DNA from: Victivallis lenta
GTDB taxonomy: Bacteria; Verrucomicrobiota; Lentisphaeria; Victivallales; Victivallaceae
DNA length: 64,000 bases
Assembly: GCF_009695545.1 (NCBI RefSeq)
Contig: NZ_VUNS01000011.1
Span: 93,076-157,075 of the forward strand
Direction: 5' to 3'
The number at the start of each line of letters is the position of its first letter. Within the stretch, counting starts at the first letter, position 1. The translations under genes and the position numbers were made by a program. Positions 17,579 to 28,186 of this stretch are shown here, in pieces. The notes beneath the pieces were generated by a model. The model had not been told where the DNA came from. It made no database searches and saw nothing but the letters and a program-made list of their open reading frames with translations.

Positions 17579-18313
17579 TCAGTATTTCTTGTAGAAGCTC
17601 TTGAAGGATTTCTCCGCATTTTTGAGCATGGCGGCCTGTTCGGTGTTCACGTGGCCGTCCAGATAGCAGACGTTGGCGAGATTGTTTCCGCCGTGGCGGT
17701 AGGCGACATAGTTCGATGCGGCGGGGCTGGCGTCCCAGTAGCCGTATTCGTTGACCTTGAGGTAGGTGCTCGGGTCATCCCCTTTGCGGTAGACGGCCCA
17801 GTCGCAGCTGTCGATGAAGCCGATGCGGGTGCCGGGTTCGACCACGCGCGGAAGCTTCCAGGCCAGGATTTTGTCGCTGGAGTCGCTGGCCCAGGCGCCG
17901 ATGGCGAAGTCGTGGGCCGGGATTCCGTAGCTGCGGGTGAGATCGTGCAGCCCGCCGCTCGTGTGCCTGGGGGAGAAGGCCGACGCCGCGTTCGGACAGA
18001 TCAGCCCGGATGACGTGTAGCCGTCCTGCATATTGTCGGCTTCGCTGGCGCCTTTATAGGCTCCGCCGAGATACTTCATCCAGGTCAGGTTCCGGTACCA
18101 GGTGATGTTCATGTGCCCGGGCACCCAGTAGTCGTCGTTCGCGCCGGCGTACAGGTGCGATGCGGTTCCGAACTGTTTCAGAATGCCGGTGCATTTGATC
18201 TTCTTCGCGGTTTCCCTCGCCTGGTTCAGCGCGGGCAGGAGCATCGAGGCCAGAATGGCGATGATCGCAATCACGACCAGAAGCTCAATCAAAGTGAATC
18301 CGTGCTTTTTCAA
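17579..18313 (-). CDS. Prepilin-type N-terminal cleavage/methylation protein
   Basis: 244 residues starting [11 protein letters not shown] with the same helix as the other two prepilins in the window ([20 protein letters not shown]). The C-terminal part has RHGG...YLDGH, a variant of the H-X9-DG signature with two extra residues. It is convergent with the gene ending at 17543 and divergent from the reductase at 18521. The 207-bp gap 18314-18520 holds both promoters. A pseudopilin or surface display role is likely; the ligand, if any, is unknown. Confidence 0.85.
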   Translation of the reverse strand: MKKHGFTLIELLVVIAIIAILASMLLPALNQARETAKKIKCTGILKQFGTASHLYAGANDDYWVPGHMNITWYRNLTWMKYLGGAYKGASEADNMQDGYTSSGLICPNAASAFSPRHTSGGLHDLTRSYGIPAHDFAIGAWASDSSDKILAWKLPRVVEPGTRIGFIDSCDWAVYRKGDDPSTYLKVNEYGYWDASPAASNYVAYRHGGNNLANVCYLDGHVNTEQAAMLKNAEKSFKSFYKKY

Positions 18314-18520
18314 TTCTCTTTCCTCCTCCGGGTAGTGAAATTACTGGTCAAGGAGCGGTTAATGCGTTAACCGGCTTTCTTTAAATATTATACCAAAAAA
18401 ATTCCGGAAAGCCAACCCTCTTTTGCCGGAAAGCGGAAAATTATTGCCAAAACGATTGAATCGCGGGTCGTTTACCGATACATTATAGATAGTGTTCACT
18501 GTTTTACCGGGGAGGATCGA

Positions 18521-19099
18521 ATGTCGAAAAAATTGCTGTTTGTCATTGCCGGCCCGCGTCTGGCGGGCTGCACCGCGTTTGCGGCCCGCACGGCGGCGGA
18601 AGCCGCCCGCGCCGCGGGCAGCGAGGTCACCATCGTCGAATTGCCGAAGGTCAAAGGCGGCACGACCGGGTGCATTAGCTGTTACGGCTGCCAGCGCTCG
18701 GCAGAGTACCGGTGCGTACTCGATGACGGGATGAGCGAGCTGGTCGCTTCCGTGCCGCAATATGATGCAGTCGTGATTGCGAGCCCGGTGTTCTTCTTTT
18801 CGATCTCCTGCCAGGCCAAGGCGTTCCTGGACCGCTTCTTCTGCCTGATCAAGCATCGGGAGGACGGTTCGATCGCAACGCCGCTCGGCCGGGTCGGACT
18901 CGCGTTCATCACGACCTCGGGCGGGGATGAGGACGACAGCGGCGTCAGGAACATTTATGGCACGATGCGCGACTGCGCGGCCTTTCTGGGCTCCGGCGAG
19001 CCGAAGTTTCTCTATTACGGGCTTTGCGGAGACCCGGCCGTTTTCAAGGCCGACCCGGCCAACGCTGAAAAAGCGGCGGCGTTCGGCCGCTCGCTCTGA
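18521..19099 (+). CDS. Flavodoxin-fold NAD(P)H-dependent FMN oxidoreductase
   Basis: 192 residues. The N-terminal IAGPRLAGCTAFAA loop binds the FMN phosphate, IASPVFFFSISCQAKAFLDR is the conserved second half of the NADPH-dependent FMN reductase/WrbA-like fold, and GCISCYGCQ provides Cys residues typical of the iron-sulfur flavoprotein branch. It may carry electrons to a cluster or reduce quinones. AGGAGG-like GGGGAGG lies before ATG 18521. It is followed after 20 bp by the Dus gene, probably co-transcribed; a functional link is not obvious. Confidence 0.85.
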   Translation: MSKKLLFVIAGPRLAGCTAFAARTAAEAARAAGSEVTIVELPKVKGGTTGCISCYGCQRSAEYRCVLDDGMSELVASVPQYDAVVIASPVFFFSISCQAKAFLDRFFCLIKHREDGSIATPLGRVGLAFITTSGGDEDDSGVRNIYGTMRDCAAFLGSGEPKFLYYGLCGDPAVFKADPANAEKAAAFGRSL

Positions 19100-19119
19100 G
19101 GAAGCGGGAGGAACGCGCC

Positions 19120-19998
19120 GTGGAATATTGGCCGGGGCCGATGGAGGGAGTCATGACTCCCGCGCTGATTCGCGCCGCGAATGAATTGGAGCTGGTTTCC
19201 CGCTGGATGACTCCGTTTCTGCGGATCACCGCCGGGGCGCCGAAGCGGCGCATTCTCGACGCTTTCCTTGCGCCGTTTTCCGGGACGGTTCCGGTGACGG
19301 TTCAGTTGATGGGGACCGATCCGGCGGCAGTGGCGGCTTCCGCCGCTGCACTGGCCGGGCTCGGCATCCGGGCGTTCAACCTGAATTTCGGCTGCCCGAG
19401 CCGTCAGGTGACGTCGGGCGGCGCCGGGGGCGGTGCGCTGCGCGATCCGGCCGGAATGCTGCGGATGGCGGAGGCGGTCAAGGCGGCGGCGCCGTCGCTT
19501 CCGCTTTCCGCCAAGCTCCGGACCGGCTGGAGCGATCCGGCGGAGCAGGAGACGTTTCTGCCCATGCTGGCCCGCAGCGGATGCGTCGATCTGTTTTTCA
19601 TACATTTCCGGACGGTGGCGGAGCAGTACCGTCCGGTCGGAGGACGGCTCGAACGGCTCGGGCGCGCCGTGGAGCTGGCCGGGGAGGTGCCGGTCGTGCT
19701 GAACGGCGACGTCGATACGCTTGAGGATGCGGAGCAGCTTTCCGCCGCGCTGCCGGGAGCAGCCGGAATCATGTGCGCACGCGGCTGGCTGCGCGACCCG
19801 TACCTGCTGCGGAGGCTGGAAGGGCATTCCGCGCCGGAGCCGGAAACCGGGCGGGAACGGTTTTTCCGCACGGTCGTCGGGAACGGATTTCCGGTCAATA
19901 AATCGATCGAGCTTTCGAATTTCATCTGGGGCCGGGAACGGAATCCATACTTCCGGCACCTGGTCACCCTGCCGCCGCACACGCAGTTTCGCCCCTGA
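19120..19998 (+). CDS. tRNA-dihydrouridine synthase family protein
   Basis: 292 residues. WPGPMEGVMTP at the start, FNLNFGCPSRQV with the catalytic Cys, KLRTGW, and NGDVDTLEDA all fit the FMN-dependent Dus TIM barrel; the C-terminal helical tRNA-binding domain is shorter than in DusA. It reduces uridines in the tRNA D loop. The class (A, B or C) is not decided by these motifs. It follows the flavin reductase gene and converges with serS. Confidence 0.88.
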   Translation: MEYWPGPMEGVMTPALIRAANELELVSRWMTPFLRITAGAPKRRILDAFLAPFSGTVPVTVQLMGTDPAAVAASAAALAGLGIRAFNLNFGCPSRQVTSGGAGGGALRDPAGMLRMAEAVKAAAPSLPLSAKLRTGWSDPAEQETFLPMLARSGCVDLFFIHFRTVAEQYRPVGGRLERLGRAVELAGEVPVVLNGDVDTLEDAEQLSAALPGAAGIMCARGWLRDPYLLRRLEGHSAPEPETGRERFFRTVVGNGFPVNKSIELSNFIWGRERNPYFRHLVTLPPHTQFRP

Positions 19999-20046
19999 AA
20001 ACGCGAGAGAGCGGTGCCGGCGAATCCCGCACCGCTGCCGGAAGCG

Positions 20047-21294
20047 TTATTTACCCGCCGGGGATATGCGGTCGAAGCCGCAGAGCGGGCGGAGCACTTC
20101 CGGGATGACGACGGTGCCGTCTTCCTGCTGGAAGTTCTCCATGATCGCGATCAGGACGCGGTCGGTGACGGCCGTGGCGCTGATGGTGTGGACATAGTCG
20201 CGGGTGTCGCCGTCCTTGTAGCGGATGTTCAGCCGGCGGCTCTGGAACGAGGTCAGGTTTGTATTGCTGGTGACTTCGCGGTAGCCGCCGAAACCGGCGA
20301 ACCAGGCTTCGATGTCATACTTCTTGTACCCGGGCGCGCCGAGATCGCCGACACAGACGTTGACGACGTGGTACGGGATGCCGAGCTGCTGGAGGATATA
20401 CTCCTCGTTGGCCAGGCACATCTCATGGTATTTCACCGAATCCTCCGGCTTGCAGAAGACGATCTGCTCGACCTTGTGGAACTGGTGGACGCGGAAGATG
20501 CCGCGCGACGCCTTGCCGTAGCTGCCGGCTTCGGTGCGGAAGCAGGGCGTGAAAGCCGTGTAGCAGAGCGGCAGCGAGGCGCCGTCGAGCACGTCGTCGG
20601 CATGGTAGCCGACCAGGGTCTGCTCGGAGGTGCCGATGAGCGCGAGGTCTTCGCCTTCGAGGTTGTAGGTCTGGTCTGCGAAAAACGGCAGGTAGCCGGT
20701 GCCGAAGAGCGTGCGTTCCTTGGCGACGCACGGGGTCATGAACATCGTGAAGCCGCGTTCGACGAGGACGCGCTGGACCCAGAAGTAGAGAGCCTGCGCG
20801 AGCATGGCGCCCTTGCCCTTCCAATAGTAGAAGCCGGCGCCGGCGACTTTCGTGCCGCGCGGGATGTCGAGGATGCCGAGCAGCTCCCCGAGCTCCTGAT
20901 GGTCGCGCACCTTGAAGTCGAAGGTCGGGATCGTGCCCTCTTTGCGGAGTTCGACGTTGCCCGAGTCGTCGAGCCCGTCCGGCACGTCCGGAGCGAGCAT
21001 GTTCGGCATGCGGATGACGACCTGATGGATCTTGTTCTGGATTCTGGCAAGCATCTCCTCCTTCGAGCTGAGGACCTCCTTGAGCTGCTTGACCTTGTCG
21101 CGGGCGGACGGGTCCTTGGCGCACTCCTTGCTGAGCCGGTTGCGTTCGGCGCGGAGCGCCTCGGCTTCCTGCGAAAGCTGCCGCGAGTCGGCGTCGAGTT
21201 TCAGGAGTCCTTCCAGGTCGATCGGGAAACCGCGCCGGACGCAGTTCGCCTTGACTTCCTCCGCATGTTCACGGATAAATTTGATGTCGATCAT
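20047..21294 (-). CDS. serS: Seryl-tRNA synthetase
   Basis: 415 residues, a normal length. An N-terminal coiled-coil arm (residues about 30-100) is followed by the class II core. Motif 2 is FRTEAGSYGKASRGIFRVHQF-like (FRTEAG...RGIFRVHQF), and motif 3 is in the SNTNLTSFQSRR stretch. It charges tRNA-Ser and, through selenocysteine biology, tRNA-Sec if present. Gene spacing to the RpiB-GlyA fusion upstream is 23 bp, so serS follows a gene for the enzyme that interconverts serine and glycine. Confidence 0.97.
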   Translation of the reverse strand: MIDIKFIREHAEEVKANCVRRGFPIDLEGLLKLDADSRQLSQEAEALRAERNRLSKECAKDPSARDKVKQLKEVLSSKEEMLARIQNKIHQVVIRMPNMLAPDVPDGLDDSGNVELRKEGTIPTFDFKVRDHQELGELLGILDIPRGTKVAGAGFYYWKGKGAMLAQALYFWVQRVLVERGFTMFMTPCVAKERTLFGTGYLPFFADQTYNLEGEDLALIGTSEQTLVGYHADDVLDGASLPLCYTAFTPCFRTEAGSYGKASRGIFRVHQFHKVEQIVFCKPEDSVKYHEMCLANEEYILQQLGIPYHVVNVCVGDLGAPGYKKYDIEAWFAGFGGYREVTSNTNLTSFQSRRLNIRYKDGDTRDYVHTISATAVTDRVLIAIMENFQQEDGTVVIPEVLRPLCGFDRISPAGK

Positions 21295-21317
21295 TTTCTC
21301 AAATCCTTACAGATTAT

Positions 21318-23036
<1,719 letters not shown>

Positions 23037-23076
23037 GATGTCTGCTCCTTAAAGAAATATAGAATGATGCAATCGA

Positions 23077-23517
23077 TTATGCTTTATCTCCTGAAACCGC
23101 GCGGAACAGGGCGTCGAGCGCGGGCTTCATCGCTTCGAAGACCCGGGTGTAATGCCCGACGCTGCCGCCGAACGGGTCCGGCACGTCGCCGTCGGCCAGA
23201 AGCCGGATTTTACCGGCTGCGGACGGGGCGATTTCGACCATCGCCTGCCGATGGGATTCGGTCATGGCGACGAGAAGGTCGTATTCGCGGGCGAGCTCCG
23301 GCGTGAAACGGGCGGAACGGAAGCCGGAGGAGTCGATGCTGTATTCCGCCATGACCGCGGCGGCCTGCCGGGAGATCGGAGAACCGTCCCAGGCGAAAAT
23401 TCCGGCCGAACCGGCCTCGAGGTCGTCGCGCCCGGCCTGCCGGCAGAGGGCGTTGAAATAGAGGTCCGCCATCGGGCTGCGGCAGCTGTTGCCGGTGCAA
23501 ACAAATAAAATCCGCAT
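23077..23517 (-). CDS. Low-molecular-weight protein-tyrosine phosphatase family protein
   Basis: 146 residues beginning MRILFVCTGNSCRS, the C-x5-R phosphate loop at the N-terminus, with the general-acid DPFGG near residue 113. It can act on protein phosphotyrosine or arginine phosphate, or belong to arsenate reductase-like members; the Asp loop favours the phosphatase. The longer frame to 23595 is discarded because the family starts at this methionine and GGAGG lies just upstream. It precedes rpiB-glyA by 40 bp. Confidence 0.9.
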   Translation of the reverse strand: MRILFVCTGNSCRSPMADLYFNALCRQAGRDDLEAGSAGIFAWDGSPISRQAAAVMAEYSIDSSGFRSARFTPELAREYDLLVAMTESHRQAMVEIAPSAAGKIRLLADGDVPDPFGGSVGHYTRVFEAMKPALDALFRAVSGDKA

Positions 23518-23609
23518 ATCGACCTCCTTGTTCAGAAAGCGGTAATATACACCCATCTCCCCTGTATTGAAAGTCTTTCCACGGGCAATCTTCAAAAAAA
23601 GCCCGATGC

Positions 23610-24419
23610 TCAGGTCAGGCTGATCCGTTCGACACGGCCGGGAGGGGCTCCGAGAAAGCGGGTCGCATGGCGGTGGAACTCTCCCGGCAGGTCGGTCACG
23701 AAGCAGCCGAACGAAGGGGTGTTGTCCGGCCGCGCGGCCATTTTTTGCTCCTCGAGGAAGCGCGCGGTATAGGCGGCGCAGGCAGTCGCGCTGTCGAGAA
23801 TCCTGACTTTGCCGGAGAAATAGTCCGCGAGCGCCGCCGCGAAGAGCGGATAGTGCGTGCAGCCGAGCAGCAGCGCATCGGGCGGATCGTCCCTGAGCCT
23901 GCCGAGATAGGTGTCGAACACTTCGCGGGCGATGACGCCGCCGGTGATCCCCTCTTCGGCCAGCGGCACGAGCAGCGGACAGGCGATGCTTTCGACCCGG
24001 ATCGAGCGGTCGACGGCATGGATGCCCCGCCGGTATGCGTCGCTGTTGATCGTCGCGCGCGTTCCGATGACCGCGACGCGCTCGGCGCCGGAGTCGATGA
24101 CCGCGCGGACGCCGGAGTCGATCATGCCGAGGATGATTTCATCCGGATAGTCGCGTTTCAGGCTGTCGAGGGCGACCGCCGACACCGTGTTGCAGGCGGC
24201 CACGATCAGCTTCACGCCGCGCGACAGCATGAATTCGACGTCCTGGTGCGCGAAGCGGATGATCGAATCGACCGATTTGTCCCCGTACGGCACGCGCGCC
24301 GTGTCTCCGAGATAGGCGACCGCTTCGCCCGGAAGCGTGCGGCGCAGCGCGGCCGCGACGGTGAGCCCGCCGAGGCCGGAGTCGAAAATGCCGATGGGCC
24401 GGTTGTCGAATGGTTTCAT
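23610..24419 (-). CDS. murI: Glutamate racemase
   Basis: 269 residues. IGIFDSGLGGLTV at the N-terminus, the catalytic Cys motifs AACNTVSA and LGCTHYPL, and GDTARVPYG are all in place. It makes D-glutamate for peptidoglycan. The start at 24419 is the family start; the longer upstream frame is antisense to the riboswitch region. It is divergent from the cobalamin operon. Confidence 0.95.
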   Translation of the reverse strand: MKPFDNRPIGIFDSGLGGLTVAAALRRTLPGEAVAYLGDTARVPYGDKSVDSIIRFAHQDVEFMLSRGVKLIVAACNTVSAVALDSLKRDYPDEIILGMIDSGVRAVIDSGAERVAVIGTRATINSDAYRRGIHAVDRSIRVESIACPLLVPLAEEGITGGVIAREVFDTYLGRLRDDPPDALLLGCTHYPLFAAALADYFSGKVRILDSATACAAYTARFLEEQKMAARPDNTPSFGCFVTDLPGEFHRHATRFLGAPPGRVERISLT

Positions 24420-24559
24420 GAACTGTTTCCCCCGTCCGGCTAATATATCGCGTAAAATCCGGCATTGCAAGGGGGAGTCCGCTTGAAAGCGGGCGGAAAG
24501 ATCGGTATATTGAAAAAGCGGCGAAATTAAAATAAAGCAAGAGCAGGACAAGTAAAAGA

Positions 24560-24717
24560 AACCGGCTCCGGCATTTGCCGCTATATTATTTCGTATACCG
24601 GCCGCTTGAAACGGTGAATCACGGTGAAAATCCGTGGCTGTCGCGCAACCGTAAAAGCCGGACCCCGTGGCGGCCGGTCGAGTGGACAATTGTGCGCGCA
24701 ACACAAAGGACTGAAAA
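24560..24717 (+). promoter_or_regulatory. Cobalamin (B12) riboswitch
   Basis: The conserved core is plain: CGGTGAAAATCCG at 24622-24634 followed by GGCTG and CGCAACCGTAA at 24644-24654, the B12-box/J-region pattern of cobalamin riboswitches. A hairpin TTGTG/CACAA at 24690-24706 with loop CGCGCAA overlaps the AAAGGA ribosome-binding site (24705-24710) of the next gene, so B12 binding probably blocks translation initiation. Outer limits are approximate. It heads the cobalamin operon. The rest of the 24420-24717 gap holds the divergent promoters. Confidence 0.85.
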
Positions 24718-25560
24718 ATGCAAGCTTTCCGCCGGTTCCTCCGTCTCCGAACGTTCACCCTCATCGAGCTCCTCGTCGTCATCGCGATCATCGCGATTCT
24801 CGCGTCGATGCTGCTGCCCGCGCTGAACCAGGCGCGCGAGAAGGCCAGGACGACCACCTGCCTCGGCAACCTGCGCCAGATCGGCGCCGCGAACCAGATG
24901 TATGCGAACGACAACGACGACATGTTCGTGATCTACTGCAGCAGCGCGACCGCGACGAATGCGAAGAACGCCGATTACTGGCTCGGATATCTCGGCGCGA
25001 AGAATTACGACCTGACGAAGAGCAATCTGCTCGGCCGTTATTACGGCGGTTCGCCCCGGGTCATGGTCTGCCCCGGCGTGATGCTGAAGAGCAAGCAGGG
25101 CAACAACGGCAGCGGAGACGAGCTGACCGGCGATCTGACCGACCTGGCCGGGGGCGGCGGTTACGGTTACAACGGCAACTGGCTCGGGCAGTATATTCTG
25201 GACGGCGTCCGCTACAGTTTCAAGCGGAGCCGCATGAAGCAGACCTCGAACACGGTCGCTTTTGCGGACTGCGCCCGTTCGAAGATGGGCAGCACGATGT
25301 ACAATCCGGTACGGGTGACCCCGCTTCTGTACTGCAAGATGAAGCCGAATGGCGACGAGTACGAGGCCGAATCGAGCGGGACGACCCACTTCCGCCACGG
25401 CAAGATGGCGAATGTCTCCTGGGTCGACGGGCATGCGGGCACGGAGCACCCGGGGTCGATCAACGACGACAACGCCGCGCAGGCGGATCTGGTCGGCTAC
25501 GTCGGCATGCTGAAGCAGGATCTGTACAATCCGATGCGTGACAAGGATGAACTGGAGTAG
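24718..25560 (+). CDS. Prepilin-type H-X9-DG protein, first gene behind the cobalamin riboswitch
   Basis: 280 residues: a short basic leader, FTLIELLVV with the shared prepilin helix, then a large globular part ending in [15 protein letters not shown], an exact H-X9-DG match. It is the first gene under the cobalamin riboswitch and is followed after 3 bp by the next operon gene. A pseudopilin for pilus or type II secretion assembly would not normally be B12-controlled; a surface protein that helps capture corrinoids is a possible reading, but nothing in the sequence proves ligand binding. Confidence 0.85.
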   Translation: MQAFRRFLRLRTFTLIELLVVIAIIAILASMLLPALNQAREKARTTTCLGNLRQIGAANQMYANDNDDMFVIYCSSATATNAKNADYWLGYLGAKNYDLTKSNLLGRYYGGSPRVMVCPGVMLKSKQGNNGSGDELTGDLTDLAGGGGYGYNGNWLGQYILDGVRYSFKRSRMKQTSNTVAFADCARSKMGSTMYNPVRVTPLLYCKMKPNGDEYEAESSGTTHFRHGKMANVSWVDGHAGTEHPGSINDDNAAQADLVGYVGMLKQDLYNPMRDKDELE

Positions 25561-25563
25561 ACG

Positions 25564-25965
25564 ATGAAAAAGCTTCTGATCATCGCCGCGGTTCTGGCGG
25601 TTTGCGCCGGAGTCTGGTTCATCTGCTCGCGGGAAAAAGTGCCGGCCGCGGCCGAAACGCAGGCGGCTCCGGCGGCCGAAGCGGAGAGAGCGGCCGCGTT
25701 CGTTTCGGAATTCCGGGCTGTCCTGGCCGCGAACGATCTTGTGAAATTGAAGGCGCTCTGCGACAATCCGAAATCGGGGGACCTTGCGGCACAGCTTGAA
25801 CTGCTGCGCGGCGCCGAATTGCCGGAGAAGCCGGAACGGGTCGAATTCCGCACCGCCCGCAGCGACAGCTGGTCGCTCTGTTACCCGGTTGACGGCGGCA
25901 TGATTCAAATTGTGCTGCGCCGGGTGGACGACGGTTCATTCCGTTTCAAGAGCGCATACCGGTGA
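25564..25965 (+). CDS. Small membrane-anchored protein of unknown function
   Basis: 133 residues. One N-terminal hydrophobic segment (LLIIAAVLAVCAGVWFIC) acts as signal or anchor, followed by an Ala/Glu-rich linker and a compact domain of about 80 residues (FVSEFRAVLAANDLVKLKALC, then SWSLCYPVDGGMIQIVLRRV). I recognise no family. Position between the riboswitch-led prepilin and a radical SAM enzyme suggests a role at the envelope in corrinoid or tetrapyrrole acquisition. Confidence 0.65.
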   Translation: MKKLLIIAAVLAVCAGVWFICSREKVPAAAETQAAPAAEAERAAAFVSEFRAVLAANDLVKLKALCDNPKSGDLAAQLELLRGAELPEKPERVEFRTARSDSWSLCYPVDGGMIQIVLRRVDDGSFRFKSAYR

Positions 25966-25979
25966 AGGGAAGGGCGGCC

Positions 25980-27260
25980 ATGATGAAGCAGACGGTACTG
26001 CGCGGCATGATGGGGTTCCCCTGCCGGGAGCTGCCGGAGCCGCCCCGGGTGTGGGAGGAGGCGCTGGCGGCCGACACCGCCACGCGGCGGACGCTCTATA
26101 TCCATATTCCATATTGCCGGAGCCGCTGCCCGTTCTGCCCGTTTTATTTCGGCGGCGCGGGAGAAGAGGAGACGGCGGAGTATGTCCGGCTCCTGCGGCT
26201 CGAACTTGAGCGGTGGGGAGAACTTGCCGGGCGTTTTCCGGTCAACGCGGTTTACTTCGGAGGCGGTACGCCGAGCGACCTCGGCGCGGAGTCGCTTGTG
26301 TCGCTGCTTGACGCGGTGCGGAAGAATTACCGCCTCGCGGCCGACTGCGAGATCACCGTCGAGGGGCGGATTGACGGTTTTGAACCGGAAAAGGCCAGGC
26401 GGCTTGCCGCACACGGCGCGAACCGGCTCTCGATCGGAATCCAGACCTTCGACACGGAACTGCGGCGCAGGCTCGGGCGGGTTTCGGACCGCCGCGCGAT
26501 TCTCGGGCGGCTCGAAGCGCTGGCGGCGATCAATGAATTTTCGCTGGTCATCGATTTGCTCTACGCCCTGCCGGGGCAGACGGCAGCCCGGTGGGAGGCG
26601 GATCTTGCGACGCTGCTTGCCGCGACCCGGGTTTCGGGGCTGGACCTCTACCGGCTTAAAGTTTCGGACACCCTGCCGCTTGCGGCGGCGATCCGCGCCG
26701 GAAAACTGCCGCCGGTGCCGGACGATGAAACGGCCTATGCGATGCATCTGGCCGGTGTGGAGGCGATGCGTTCGGCCGGGGCTGTGCGGATTTCTCCGGT
26801 CCACTTCGCGTTCGAGGCGCGGGAGCGGAATCTGAATAACACGGTTTCGAGCTCGAAACAGGTCTGTCTGCAGTTCGGCATGAAGGCGGTCGGCCGCCTG
26901 GCCGGACGCCGCTTTATGCAGCACAGTGAGTTCCGGTCCTACCGTGAGCTGGTTTCCGCCGGGAGGAAGCCGGTGAAGAGCGCCGGGCTGCTGCCGCCGG
27001 ACTTCGCGGCCTGCGGCGAATTGGCCGGGCAGATCTACCGCCCGATGCGGATTTTTCCGGGCCGGGTGGCGGCCGCCGCTCCGGCCACGGTCCGGGAACG
27101 GGTCGAAACTGCCGTCCGGAGCGGGGCGGAACATTGGGCGGAGCGCGGATTCCTGACGGCGGAGCCGGGGGGAGGATTCGCGTTGACCGAACGGGCGAAT
27201 TTTTCGCATCGGGAGATGGCGTCGGACTTGATGGAACGAATAGCGGAGGCGTATTCATGA
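25980..27260 (+). CDS. HemN/HutW-like radical SAM enzyme (anaerobic heme/tetrapyrrole processing)
   Basis: 426 residues. The radical SAM motif is YCRSRCPFCPF (C-x3-C-x2-C), preceded by YIHIP as in HemN and HutW/ChuW proteins; YFGGGTPS and IGIQTFD follow. The spacing and its place beside a siderophore/heme/B12-type ABC importer favour the HutW/ChuW branch, which opens heme anaerobically, over true HemN. ATG 25980 is preferred because AAGGG runs just upstream; a GTG at 25962 overlapping the previous stop is the alternative. The substrate here could be heme or a corrinoid. Confidence 0.75.
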   Translation: MMKQTVLRGMMGFPCRELPEPPRVWEEALAADTATRRTLYIHIPYCRSRCPFCPFYFGGAGEEETAEYVRLLRLELERWGELAGRFPVNAVYFGGGTPSDLGAESLVSLLDAVRKNYRLAADCEITVEGRIDGFEPEKARRLAAHGANRLSIGIQTFDTELRRRLGRVSDRRAILGRLEALAAINEFSLVIDLLYALPGQTAARWEADLATLLAATRVSGLDLYRLKVSDTLPLAAAIRAGKLPPVPDDETAYAMHLAGVEAMRSAGAVRISPVHFAFEARERNLNNTVSSSKQVCLQFGMKAVGRLAGRRFMQHSEFRSYRELVSAGRKPVKSAGLLPPDFAACGELAGQIYRPMRIFPGRVAAAAPATVRERVETAVRSGAEHWAERGFLTAEPGGGFALTERANFSHREMASDLMERIAEAYS

Positions 27261-28186
27261 GACGGGTTCTGCTGCTGGCTGCGGCGCTGCTGCCGCTCTG
27301 CGGTTTGTTTGCCGAAGTGCTTTCGGAGAGTGCCGGGGCGGTCGTGTTCCGCCAGCCGGACGGAAAGGCGGTGACCCTGCGCAAGAAGCCGGAGCGGGTG
27401 GTGGCCTGCTACGCCTCTTTCGTTCAGGTCTGGTACGCGGCCGGAGGAAAGGTGGTCGGCATTCCGCTGGTCCGGAGCCGGGAGGCGCTTCCCGAGGCGG
27501 CGCGGAAGCTCCCTGTGGTCGGCGGCCTGACCACTCCGAATCCCGAAAAGGTGCTTGCGCTCAAGCCGGACCTTGTGCTGCTGCTCGACAAGTTCGAGAA
27601 GCATCGGGCGGTAAGTGAGGTGCTGAACCGGGCCGGCGTCGAAACGGTGCTGCTCGAGTGCGGCAACTACACCGACTTCTCCGGTCTGCTCGACCTCTTC
27701 TGCCGTTTGAACGGGACGACCGTTGCCGCGCACCCGGAGGGGAAGCGGATCACGGACGAGGTCGCCGCCGTCTGCCGTGAAGTTTCCGCCCTGCCGCCGC
27801 CTTCCGCCGCGATCGTCTTCGCCGCGACCCACGGGTTCAAGCTCGAGGGCGACGAATCGAATACCGGAACCATGCTGAAGATGCTCGGCGCCGGAAACAT
27901 CGCTTCCGGCATCCGGGGTGTCCGGGCCGGATTCAGCTTCGAGCGGCTGCTGGTCGAGAATCCGGATGTGATTCTGGTGGTCACCATGGGCGATGCCGAG
28001 GCGCTGAAGGAGAAGTTCCGGCGTGAAATCATGTCGCAGGAGGCGTGGAAGGCGTTGAAGGCCGAGAAGGAGAAGCGGGTCCACTTTCTGCCCGCCGACC
28101 TGTTTCTGTATCAGCCCGGCACGCGCTATCCGGAGGCGTTCCGTTATCTGGCGAAGCTGCTTTATCCGGGATGGGAGGATAAATGA
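27257..28186 (+). CDS. BtuF/HmuT-like periplasmic binding protein of an ABC importer
   Basis: 309 residues. Signal peptide MRRVLLLAAALLPLCG, then the PERVVACYASFVQVWYAAGG start of class III (helix-backbone) binding proteins; ALKPDLVLLLD and ENPDVILVVTMGD are the other conserved parts. Proteins of this class carry B12, heme or ferric siderophores. The ATG overlaps the radical SAM stop by ATGA. Position under the B12 riboswitch and directly upstream of a permease and ATPase argues for corrinoid or tetrapyrrole import. Confidence 0.85.
   Translation: MRRVLLLAAALLPLCGLFAEVLSESAGAVVFRQPDGKAVTLRKKPERVVACYASFVQVWYAAGGKVVGIPLVRSREALPEAARKLPVVGGLTTPNPEKVLALKPDLVLLLDKFEKHRAVSEVLNRAGVETVLLECGNYTDFSGLLDLFCRLNGTTVAAHPEGKRITDEVAAVCREVSALPPPSAAIVFAATHGFKLEGDESNTGTMLKMLGAGNIASGIRGVRAGFSFERLLVENPDVILVVTMGDAEALKEKFRREIMSQEAWKALKAEKEKRVHFLPADLFLYQPGTRYPEAFRYLAKLLYPGWEDK

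Noticed and set aside
25980..27260. Genuine coproporphyrinogen III dehydrogenase HemN
   Set aside because: Neighbours are a tetrapyrrole-type ABC importer and a flavodoxin domain, and the Cys-motif surroundings are closer to HutW/ChuW. Phylogeny would be needed to settle it.
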